NCBI RefSeq assembly: GCF_029227915.1 | Contig: NC_079885.1 | Location: 20,905,001 to 20,969,000, forward strand | Source of the DNA: Hydractinia symbiolongicarpus | Taxonomy: Eukaryota; Cnidaria; Hydrozoa; Anthoathecata; Hydractiniidae | Length of the DNA: 64,000 bases | Reading direction: 5' to 3' | Made by a program: the position numbers and the translations under genes | The notes under the pieces: model-generated | Databases searched by the model: none | Seen by the model: the letters and a program-made list of their open reading frames with translations, nothing else | Told to the model about the DNA's origin: nothing | Shown here: positions 34,131 through 45,553 of the stretch, piece after piece | Position numbering within the stretch: position 1 is the first letter of the stretch | Layout: each line of letters begins with the position of its first letter

Positions 34131-37100
34131 CTAGTTATGCGCTGCGAATGCTGATTCAGCAATACGGACGATATCTCTTAACATTTTCACATCTTCACTT
34201 CTACCCACCATCGAAAATAAAAACCCACAATGTACAGTCTTATATTCTAACAACGTAGATTCCAAGTTCTGACCTAGCAGCTTATCATGAAACATTTTAC
34301 TGTCACTGAGTAATACATCAAATTCACAGGATAACAATTTTACCGGGGGGTAATTCAATGGAAGAGTCTGTGTAAAGAGCCCAGATACAAAAGGAACGAG
34401 GATCTGGTCCATTACACTTCTTGGGATATTGCATTTCCTACGGATTACTTCGGAGTCACCATTTCGCAAGAGATCAGATAGCTTATTGGTGAGGAACAAC
34501 TGAGCGTATTTATCCGTACCAGTTAAAAATACAGAAGTTAATCGAGATAGCAGTGATGGAGGAAGGTATGTTGAATAGTTAGCTGCGTCTTGATAGGAAG
34601 GGGTACAAAAATCAGCACACTGCAACAATGGATTGACTAATATCTAAAGCAGAAAGAAAAAACTTAAAGGTTTTACACTGTGATATTTTTATGTGCGAAA
34701 GTCGATACTTTTTTTATAGGAAGAATTCTAACGAGCACAACGAATCAATATACACATATATAAAAAATATAAAAATATACAGAAGTCACTTGGAAGAAAT
34801 TGACGTTAAAAACTTTATTTTTTTAGTGTCGAAATAATTCATATACAGCTGTGCGCACAGACGTAAATAGAAAACACAAAGAAAGATTCTAGATGTACAT
34901 CCGCCTGGATTGTTCGTTTTTATTACTCTTCTCGTATTCCGCGTATTTTTTAATAAAAAACTTCACAAAAAAATCATCAGAAACATGTATGAATGTTATG
35001 CGAAAAATAATGTCATTCTATAAACACAAATAAAAACATCAAAAACATTATAAGAGACATGTATAAATGCAGGGCAAGAAATAAACTCATTCTATGACAA
35101 TGAGCGTCCAGGCGGTATAATTAAGAATCATGGTTTTAAACATGACTAGTCGCTACCATCTTTAACTCATGCATAGAAAGTTGGGTATTATAATACAGAA
35201 TAACTTACCTGCACTTTCACCATCTCTGAAAGATGTGGATGATTTTCTGCGAGCTGAAGACAAGTCCACGCTACGAGATTGCCACCAACACTGTCTCCGC
35301 ACAAGACAATGCCATCAGTGTTGATATTAAATTCTGAAGGATTGGAGAGTATATAGTGAACTGCTTTATAACAGTCATCATGCGCAGCTGGATAGGTGTG
35401 TACAGGAGCAAGACGATAGCTAAAAGTTGAGGCTATGTTTTAATAAGAGGTACAGGTGAAGTTTCTGATGTCATACAGCTTAAAAAAAAGATTTTAGGCC
35501 AGGGCTTAAGACTAGCATTTATTTTGTCCATTAGTTAAGTTGACTTTACCAATCAAGCATCTATTTTTGTCTAATGGTAGCCTAAAAATCCAATAATAAT
35601 CAACATAGTTTCCTTCTTCTTTTATTACGTCAAAGATGCTCTTTCGTTATTACAAAGATCATGTACGTTTGTGCACAAGAAATTGCAAGAAATTAACGTT
35701 GAGAGAGCTGTTTAATGTCATCCGAAACACTAAAATTTCACAGCACTTCCTCCAGCCGTCACCATGGGGCGTTCTCCAGGAACTTTCACCGGAATTTCCA
35801 AGTGGGGCCTTAACGACATTAATTTTAAATTCTTAGCTTACACCCTGTAGACGCCATATGGCGGTTAAGTTATGATTACACGAATAAAATCGTAAGATCT
35901 TAAAATTTAAATATAACAGTTCGACTATACAAATAATACAAATGAAGTTTAGGTCTTACTCTATAGATAAAACTAAAGCGTTTGTTTTCTTCGCAATAAA
36001 ACCCAAGCACATGTCATATGGATCTAAAAGATAAATGGTTAAGTTGACGTTCTTATATCAATAATGCCGAGAAAAAAACACATCATGAAGTTGGCGTATT
36101 ACTGAAAAAGACTGAGCAGTATATATGTCGTTCAGGAAAAATACCTAAGGGAAGAGAAATTTTGCTAACAGAAATGTTCGTATAACTCATTTTCAAGGTC
36201 AAAGCCAGCAATTAACGAATCCAACTTCCGCAAATTTTAAGTGAAATTAGCAATTCGCGAAAATAAATTTCGTGAAGTATTTTCTAAAATCTACAAGCTC
36301 TAAATTCTTAAGTAACCAAATTTAAATTTTTTTAAAAAATTATGATCGTGAAAGAACTTTTCAAGGAAACAATATATTTGTCTTAAATTGCGGAAGTATC
36401 TTGCACGAAATTATTTTGCTTACCATTAATTCACGAAAATATCTTTCGGTATATTCACTATTTCCGGAAACACCAGTCGCGCGAAAATATACTTCGCGAT
36501 AACTTTGGGTCGCGAAAATTTCTTTCTTTAGGGTAAACAAAATAAACATAACAAAACAGACAAACAAACAAACAAAACAAGTTAAACAAATAACTTACAG
36601 ATATGTGGTAAAATAAAAGCTCCGCCATGTATAAAAATAAAACAATTCTGTTTTTTGCTAGCTTGTCGATTGAAGTAAAAAACATCGACGCCATTAATCG
36701 TCATTTTTGATTTTCGTTTACATGGTACATTATTCCCCAAAACATACAAATCACTTCCGGTTAACCATGTTGTAAATTTTCCCTAAAGTTAAAGACAAGT
36801 AATTTTACAAGAATGTCTAAATTTTAGATGAGACTACAATCCTTAACAAAATATATCGAGTCAGTTGGCAAATTTCACAAGTAGTTACATAGGTCATTTT
36901 TAATTCACATCACAAGAACTTGTCAATGATTACATTTAGGATCTTAGTTTATTTGGTCAGATCTCGACTCTCAAAATGTGCTGATTATTGCTGACGTCAG
37001 CATTGTCAACTTTCCAGCATTTCCAGAACTTTGTGGGCCCTAACATGGATTATTTAGATGTGTAGACGTGTTTACTTTATTTCAATTATTCTCACTCATA

Positions 37101-37919
37101 TATTTTTGTTTTTTTACAGAAATTCAGGAAATATAGGGTCAGAAAGCACAACATCCGCTCAACTAGACAACCGCCAAAGATATCAATCCTATTCTCATGC
37201 TTAACGCTAAGCAGAAAGGATAGATTCACATTTTCATAGTCTCTGGCATGACTCGGTCGGGTTTGAACCCAAAACCTTACGCACTGGAGACGAACGCTCT
37301 ACCACAAGGCCATCAGTCACCTTCACGAGTCATAGAAAATAAGTACAACCTTATCGCGTCTATTTTACACGAAATCTTGGTTTCGTTCCAAGTTGTGATT
37401 TATCGCGATTAAATGTTAATTAATAAAAATTTATTCGGTAGCTTAAAGCGAAATATTTTTTTATGTCAATAAACCCTAAATAATTTATATAGTTAAGAAT
37501 ATGATAAAATTTACTAGAATTCGCCCGCTGCTGCACGCAGCTACCATCTTTGACTCGCTCAGAAACCGACTTAACAGCGTGACGAATACAGGGACACCTC
37601 TCTATAGTGGACGCCAACGGGGCTTAAGAAAAATATCTGCAATAGAAGAGGTGTTCGCTACATAAAACCTTGAAATTAATTTCGGGCCCCTGGGAAATAC
37701 ACGTTATAGAGCGGCGTCTGCTATAAGGTTTCACTATAAAGATGTTAGTCCAATAATACTCACGATAATAAAAAGAAGCTTCGTAATCCCCACCACAAAT
37801 AGTCGTAACCGCAACGCATCCAGTCCAGATGGTGAATCTCTACTGTTAGAATGAAACGGTCTTGTTAATTTCCATACCACCAGTGCAAACAAGAATATAG
37901 CTACCACATACACAATCAT
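34131..37919 (-). CDS. Arylacetamide deacetylase / neutral cholesterol ester hydrolase-like enzyme
   Basis: Serine hydrolase of the hormone-sensitive-lipase group. Five exons on the minus strand: 37919-37764, 36782-36599, 36023-35960, 35419-35209, 34643-34131; phases agree, giving 375 aa (AADAC/NCEH1 about 400). An N-terminal membrane anchor (MIVYVVAIFLFALVVW) suggests a type II ER membrane protein with lumenal catalytic domain. The oxyanion HGGAF motif is at residue 104, YRLAP at 136, the nucleophile in GDSVGGN (Ser178), acid Asp314 in CEFDVL, and base His343. All catalytic parts are present, so it is probably active on lipid or acyl esters. The start at ATG 37919 was chosen because it opens directly into the anchor; an upstream in-frame ATG at 37976 would add 19 aa. 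AADAC and NCEH1 cannot be separated by eye. Confidence 0.92.
37150..37322 (-). repeat. SINE family 2 copy
   Basis: Second copy of the repeat at 20095-20305, in intron 1 of the hydrolase gene, with GGTTTTGGGTTCAAACCC in minus orientation as a B-box-like element. Confidence 0.65.
37589..37736. mobile_element. Small pogo-like MITE
   Basis: Ends CAGGGACACCTCTCTATAGT, then GGACGCC and, from the right, TAGTGAAACCTTATAGCAGA, then CGCC; TA flanks at 37587-37588 and 37737-37738. 148 bp. The TIR resembles but is distinct from that of the Tigger element at 3669. It sits 27 bp downstream of the exon 1 splice donor of the hydrolase gene. Confidence 0.65.
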
Positions 37920-38522
37920 TATATTACCTATAGTGAATAGAAAAATGTCAAAATTATAGAAAAGGGGGATACTCACAACATAAGCACGTCAGTGTAAAAC
38001 ATGCAAAAAAATATCAAAACTTCCTGTCAACAGCAGCAGTTTTTTACACATTATAAAACAGCGACAAAGGTAAAAATGAGCGTTATGTAAGACCCTGGAT
38101 GAGTAGGAATTTTGCTACCTAGGTCCCAATTCTTCGGCCCTTTAACTTTCTTAATAATTTAACTAAAAATCTTCGCTGGTACACTGGATAAGTGAAACTT
38201 CCAACTAGTACCGATTTTTTTGTCCTATGGATAAATACGTTTAATGCAATGACTTTAGAGATAATAATAATAAAAATAATAATAATGATAATAATTTGAG
38301 AAAAACAGAAACATTTTCGAACACATTGTGGAGCATTTTGAATGGTCACAGCACGTTGGCTCTTAGCCAGTGAGATATTTTCACCTAATCTCTTTCAACG
38401 GCCCACTTAAACGATATTTTGTACCCTTAAAAGTCCCACATAACACGAGTATACTGTACAGATAAACAAGAACACGAAAGAACAAGATTTTTACTAGAAT
38501 TGTAAAATAATTATTAGTTGTA

Positions 38523-40883
38523 TTAATCTATTACTTCAAAATCACAATCATCCAAAATTTTGTACTTTCTATTCTTGTAGCCTTGCAAATCAGTTTCTCT
38601 TAGCTGCATATTATAACGATACAAATTCTCGATTATTTTTTTATTTTTTGGAAAGCCTGACATTTTTGCCAATTCGTCATTGTATTGAAACTGCCGATAG
38701 AACATCCTGTGAAAATACCTTGTTGGTTCACCACACAATAACCTTTGTGTCTTTTCCATTTCGATATCCTTGAGCATTTCGTTAAAAGATGGAAGACGTT
38801 TACAGCCAGAAAATATACTGCTGACATAAGCACACTGTTGATGGTACAATGGAAAAGGTATTATAGTCCAAGGAACACCAACGAATGCCATGGATGGATA
38901 CATAATATTAAATAAATGTTTATATAAATTTTCAACAATTCGTCCGGTAACTTTAACACCACTGCTATTATCTAGAAATGGAAAATAATATTTATACCCT
39001 GTGCAGGGTATAAAAACATCAATTTCTGCTGTATTGTTATCTTTAAAGACAAATCGACCATCTTCAGTCACGTGACTTATGTCGTCCACTTCATAGACAT
39101 TTAAAGGGAGTGTAGACTGCGTCTTATTACCACGGTGACTAAAATAAATCGAAGCGCATTGCTTTGACAACTCTAACATGATATCGCTTCCGGATGGTCC
39201 ATCACCTAGGATTAACGTCGTTAAATCCTTAAATTCATCAGCATGACGATAGTAGTGACTGTGCATGGTTTTTCCAGTGAAATGCTGCAAACCAGTAACG
39301 CAGGGATACGATGGAACTGAATAATGTCTACGAGGAAGTAGAAAAACTGGATTTTGGAACTTAAAACGAGGATCTTGATTTGTGGCTAGATACAACGGAA
39401 CGATTGCATTTCTTAATTAAAAGTGTTTTGCTGATCGTGACACATATTTCCCAAAATTATAATTTTTTGAAAAAATTAAAATTTAATCTTCTGACATTAA
39501 AATCAGAGGCGAGTTAGTACAAAAATAGAAAATGTGACAGCTTTTTTTTCTGCTTTATAAAGTTAAAACTTGACATTTTACCAAGTTCCAAGTGAAGATT
39601 TCGAAAATCATATTCACTTTCTTTAAACAAAAGAAAAAGGAAAGAAATTTATAGAAAAATGTAATAGTACTTTTTCCAGAAACAATTAAAAAAACTATTT
39701 TGGGCCCAAATTCAGTTGATGCTGCCTCTATTATTTTTTTAAAAATCCGAAATCGTCACATTTTAGCATTTTATTGATAAATCGGGTCCGGAGAAAAGCC
39801 GAGTTGAACGTACAAAGGATATTTAAAAAACATTTTAAGCTAAATTTGGGTAGCTTTAAGTCTGTTGCCTAGGAATTAGATTTTTCCCGAGTACGTACGC
39901 ACAGACAGATGGAACTTAATTCATAGGTTACTTTGCTGTCGCGTGTGACCAAAAAAAACAAAAAAAAACAAACAAACAAATCATACCCGTTGCATATTAC
40001 CACACCGTCAAAGACCTCTGACGAAACTTTACCACTGCGATCAGAGAAAAAGATTTTCCATTTCACAAATCTCTGCTCCTTCTGTGACATAAAACATGGA
40101 GATATTTGTGTCACTTTCGTATTAAAGCGAATGTGATGGAGCAGGTTAAAGTGATGAGCGTAAAGTTGAAGATAATCTCGGACAGTCGTATGGTGAACAT
40201 ACGATGAATCACTTTGTGGGAAAGGGAAATCTGGAAATGCCATTATTTCTTTCGGTTGATTTGTTCTGTAAAAGTGAAGAAATCTACACTTGAATGAGAT
40301 GCAATATGCACTAGGAATATTTACAAAACACCACCACATAATGCAGTCAATAATTACAATACTGTCTTAATTACCTGTTCATCGATTCAACAAACAATGA
40401 TTGGCAATAAAAGAAATTAACGAATTTTATTCCGGAAAAGCTATATCAGGCAAGGAAATCAGAGACAAGCCAAAGACAGTCAAAAATCAATCCTCTTCTC
40501 TCATGAATTTACTTCAATTTTCTTGCGACAATATCAAACCCATTGCAATACCCAAACAGATATTCTTAAAATATGCCACAACTACTATGTGAAATTATCC
40601 AAACTGTTCATTTAAATCCTAGAGTAGGAGGTATCTGAAGAAAATTGCTGGAAAAAATTTTTCTTAAATATGTAACATGTTTTCATCAATTAAGCTACCT
40701 CAGGTTCTTATACATACTTGAAAACACATCTTTAGAATTGTTTTTATCAACATCTTGATACACCCATGTACCACCAACACAGTCTTGTTGTTCGAATAAA
40801 ATAGGTTTTAATTTGGATCGCAATAAATGTCTTGCGGCGCATAACCCTGCAGCTCCACTGCCAACCACACCAACTGTTTTCAT
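38523..40883 (-). CDS. Flavin-containing monooxygenase A
   Basis: NADPH-dependent flavin monooxygenase that oxygenates soft nucleophiles (N, S). Three exons: 40883-40699, 40265-39987, 39327-38523; phases agree and the product is 422 aa. That matches the shorter FMO type of plants, fungi and invertebrates (GS-OX-like) more than vertebrate FMOs (about 530, with a C-terminal membrane anchor); no anchor is seen here. FAD-binding GSGAAG at residues 8-13 and FEQQDCVGGTW; FMO signature FTGKTMHSHYY at 171-181; NADPH-binding GDGPSG at 196-201; PCTGY near 263. All key motifs are present, with Asp in the second position of the NADPH motif. Tandem duplicate of the gene at 42360-44730, with almost identical exon sizes. 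Confidence 0.93.
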
Positions 40884-41123
40884 TTACAAAATTTTGTTTT
40901 TTTCATCAAATTGATAAAATTGTTTGATGCATTGTCTAGAAAATCCATAAAAAACCTATCAGAAATTCATACACATTCTGTACATAGTTTACTGAACATT
41001 TAAATTATCAACCTCTTTTATATCAACGGCCTTTAGAATTATTATATAGCCTGTTACGTTACTAAAGACAGAAAATAGTAGTGGAAGTGGTAAAAACACA
41101 AATTAACAGATGCAGATCATTTA

Positions 41124-41582
41124 TTTTAACAGATCCTGTTCAATCACTGCAATAGATCCTGTTTAATCACCTCAACAGATTTAGTTTAATTATTTTAACA
41201 GACCTAATTCACATACTACAACAGATCAAGTATAATTATTGCATAGACTCAGTTCGATTATTGCAACAGATCCAGTTCAATTATTTCAACACATCCTGTT
41301 AAATTTTTTCCATAGACCCAGTTTAATTATCGCAACATATCCAGCTCAATCACTGCAATGGATCCAGTTTAATCATTGCAACAGATCCAGTTCAATCACT
41401 GCAACATATCCAGTTTGATCTTTGCAACATATCCAGTTTAATCACTGCAACATATCCAGTTCAATCATTACAACATATCCAGTTCACTGCGACATATCCA
41501 GTACAATCATTGCAACATATCCAGTTTAATCACTGGAACAGATCCAGTTCAATTACTGCAACAGATATAGTTCAATTATTGT
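41124..41582. repeat. 23-bp minisatellite
   Basis: Roughly 19-20 imperfect units of CAGTTCAATCACTGCAACAT, then ATC, lying between the two FMO genes. Units vary at CACTG/CATTG/TATTG and at ATATC/AGATC; the array is more regular at its right end. Confidence 0.9.
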
Positions 41583-42359
41583 GAAATAAATGGCCAATAT
41601 GTCAGAAATTTCCAACACACAAGCAAATAAAAAATATATTAAATTTATAATTTAAATATTTTCTTGTGAAAAAACAACAAAAATACACATTAGAATAATT
41701 ATAATTTTTCTATTAAATATTGTTTGCATTAATTATTTTTTGCAAAAACAAGAACTGATCAAGGGGACATAAAAGAAGAGATGATAAAAATATTAGTTAC
41801 AAAGAGGAAGAAATTTTAACAACTATTCCCCTACTTTTTTTTCATCCGTTTGACGAAGGAATTATTTTTTGTGATACTTCCTTTAAAGATACAGTAATAT
41901 TTCCAGTTATTAGAAATTTTTTTGCATGGAAAAGTGAAATGAAAGTTACACAAAACCTGTAACAAAGCCCTGTGTGACGAAGAGTTTTTTTAAATTCAAG
42001 CGCAATTTAAGAACATATTTTTACATTATACAAAAATAAAGGACAATGGCAACTAGAAGACCAGTATTTTAATTTTATTTTTTTAATTTTTAGCTCTTCT
42101 TAGAGCAGCTTAAGGAAGTTACTTTCAATAATTCAGAATCCCAGAACAATTCTAGAATTAGCTCTCAAAAGTTATATTTTCAAGAACATTATCGAAAAAA
42201 TTCCAGAACAATTCAAGTAATTATAGAACCGTTGCCCATCCTGTACAAAAGTTGTTGCAGGATTCATGTTCGCAAATGATGTTAAGGGCTCAAATTTGAT
42301 TGGCCAAACATGTACGTCTATTTCACAAAAGATTAAAACTATGTATGCATCAATAAAAA

Positions 42360-44730
42360 TCATAAAACTTCAAATTCTTTATTATTTAACACTCTGTAAG
42401 AACAATTCTTATAATGCTGTAGATTCTTCCTTCTAACCGTTGAATTGTATATGTATAAATCTTTAATGACTTCCGCGTTTCGATTATTACCTGACATTTC
42501 TGCCAGTTCATCGTTATATGAGAACTGTTCAATTCCCATCTGGTGAAAATAACGTTCTGGAATTCCAAAAGTCAATTTCTTAGCTTTTTCTTTTTCTGTA
42601 TCAGCAGACATCTCTTCAGTTGAAGGTAGTGTTTTCTTACCTGAATAGACACTAGCTAGATAGGCACATTGTTGATGGAACATGGGCAATGGTGTACACT
42701 TAAAAGGCAAACCAACAAAAGACATTGAAGGGTACTTAATGTTAAACAGATGTTTGTACAATGTCTTTACTACTCCATCTGCAACACAAATACCGCTTTC
42801 AGAGTTCAAAAATGGGAATGCATATTTATAACCAGTACAAAGCAGTAGTACATGTGCTGCAGCGAGACTACCATCTTTAAATACAAACGATCCATCCTGT
42901 GACACAAAATCAATGTCGCAAACTTCTATAACATTGGAAGGAAGTTCTGCCTCGATTCTTTCACCTCGATGACTTAAATATATTCTTTCGCATGTAGTAG
43001 CCAGTTCCAAAGAAATATCTCGACCAGATGGACCCGCTCCTAGTACCAAAACAGTCTTCTTTGCAAAATCACTCTGTCTTCGATAGTAATGACTGTGGAT
43101 AATTTCACCATTAAAATTATCCAGACCTTTTATTGTGGGATATCGGGGTTGTGAGGAATGACTAAAAATACATACAGAGAATTCCACAGCATCGGTTATT
43201 GCATGAAAAATTTAAAAGTTTGTAATTCACATAATACAATACACCTATCCATCAGTTGCCAAAAAAAATAAATAGGTACTAGTTGTTCGTTAGCTTGTGG
43301 ATAAATCCACAGCTTTGCTTGTCATGCACATCCCAGCCGTCACTATTCCGTGTATTTTAGTAGCAATTTGGCTACCATTTTGAAAAGAATAAATGTATAG
43401 AGGTACTTCCCCGAGCATATGTATACACAGCATCAAGAAACTTGTTTCATGAAACAGCAGACAGATAAAAAATTCTTTTTCGCATTTTCGCCTGGCAACT
43501 CCTAATGTTTCTTTAATTTTTTAAGGAATATGGCAAAAGGCAAAGGTATTACGTATCATTTGCAGCTTTTATCTCTGACTTTAAATACAAACCTAATTGA
43601 AGAAACACCCATCTTTCTCATTAAACCTAATTTAGCTCAAAAAATTTAAAGGCCATAGAGAATCAAAAAAATAAAAAAGAAGAAACATGAAGAACCATGA
43701 GCTGTTACAGTTTTTTTAATAAAAAAAAATATTAAAACAAATATCTCTTGTCAATACCTACCCATTACATACAACAACAGCATCAAACTCTTCAGTTACA
43801 TGGTTATCTTGCATCAGATTTTGTGACTGTACACGCCATTTGATAAAACTGTTCTCAATGGATTTCATTTGACTGGGTAATACAGATGTAACTCTCATAT
43901 TAAATCTAATGTGTGGATATAATTTAAAATGCTCTGCATAACACTCGATGTATTTTCTCACAGCTGTATGATGCAGAAATGTTGGATAGTCATCGTCGAA
44001 AGGATAATCAGGAAATTCCATTACTTGCCTTGGAAGATTGGTTCTAAAGATGTTACATTATTATACATGCTCTTTAGACTCATGTTATAAATGCAATGCT
44101 AAAATATTTAAAATATTTTAAAAACAAAATAAACAAAACTAGAGATACAGTTAAGCATGCACAAAATTTATCAGTAACATCAAAGATGGCTCACAAACCA
44201 TACTTTTTTAAATAACATATGAGACTTATATAGTTTCTGAACACGAGCAAGACTAAATTAGCCTATGGCTATAAAAAAAGCTATATATATCTTTAGTTGT
44301 TGTTACTGAAAATTAGCCTCAATAATACCAGAAAACTATATTCTTGAAAAATATTTTAGTTGTTTACGTTCCTTGGTGATATTTGCAATGCAAAATTATA
44401 CTGATTTTTTCTATAAAATTTGTTCTCCATTTTCTTAATCAGAAAAAAATTAAAAAAGCCAAGTTCAAGATAAAATAAATGTACAAAACCACAATCATGT
44501 AACATTATTGTGCAACTGAAGCTGAATAAACAATGTTAAACTTACCTCATATTATCATACAGACTTGAAAATACATCTTTAGAATTGTTTTTATCAACAT
44601 CTTGGTACACCCAGGTGCCACCAACACAGTCTTGTTGTTCAAATACAATAGGTTTTAATTTTGATTGCAGTAAATGTCTTGCAGCGCATAACCCTGCAGG
44701 ACCTCCTCCAATGACAGCAACAGTTTTCAT
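42360..44730 (-). CDS. Flavin-containing monooxygenase B
   Basis: Paralogue of FMO A, upstream in the same orientation. Exons 44730-44546 (185 nt, same as A), 44043-43762 (282) and 43161-42360 (802), total 422 aa, phases consistent. FAD-binding GGGPAG at 8-13, FMO signature FNGEIIHSHYY, NADPH-binding GAGPSG, LCTGY near the C-terminal FAD contact. Exon 1 is much more like FMO A (MKTV ... GLCAARHLL ... FEQQDCVGGTWVYQDVD) than exons 2 and 3 are. Likely a soluble or peripheral xenobiotic/metabolite oxygenase; substrate unknown. Intron splice sites are standard. Confidence 0.93.
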
Positions 44731-44739
44731 TATTTAAAC

Positions 44740-45550
44740 TACACAAAATTACTAAACAAACTTCAGACACAAAATATTGAATTTTTTCAGTTTTAAACAA
44801 AAAAAAATGTGCAAACTTATATCTGTAGCAGCTCTACTGACACTTTTAATATTTACAACTCTGAATTAAAACGTAGGTAAAGGATTTTGGTTTTCCCTTC
44901 ACACTAAGAATTTCGGAATGTTTGTATACTTAATTGTGAATTAAACATAATTTTCATAAAAGCTACATATTACATATTTTCATGCTACATATTTTCATGC
45001 TACATTTTTATTTATTTACATTTTTGTTAAGTTGCTATGTTAATAATGGCTTCAGGAAACAGAGAGTATGGTGTTACACAATCAATGTGGAAGTAACAAG
45101 AATCTTAATTCGTGCAGTCCAATGGTCTCATTTACCACATTTATAAGGTCAAGGTCAAAAATCAGTTCAATTAGCTCCCACGGTCAATTGTTTCACTGTT
45201 AAAAGCAATGCAACCTAGTAATATCGGAAAAATATCGCTAAATACATGTTGGTACCAATTGGTGACGCAACTGTTGTAACTCAATAAGTCAAGTATTAAC
45301 AAATTTAATAAGATTATACTAAAAAAGTTGTTATTTATAGCTTCTACACATGCAGAATATTAATAAAAAAACTAAAGGCACTCAGACTGTTCATAAAGAA
45401 AGGTACTGGAACACACATAAATTTATATTTTAACTCAACCCCAAACAAAAGGAATATACACTGCTAATCATTTTACCTATTAGCAATTGCATTTACAGAA
45501 AAGAGCCGAAAAAGGCTACAGGAAAATAAAAACAACATTTGATTTTTGAA
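44740..45550. other. Intergenic, no gene recognised
   Basis: Separates FMO B from the TAF1C 3' end. AT-rich. A TACATATTTTCATGC direct repeat near 44966-45005. An AATATTTATT-like context is found at the TAF1C end. Confidence 0.45.
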
Positions 45551-45553
45551 TAT

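Noticed and set aside
41124-41582. CRISPR-like array
   Set aside because: Units are contiguous imperfect tandem repeats without unique spacers, and this is animal DNA.
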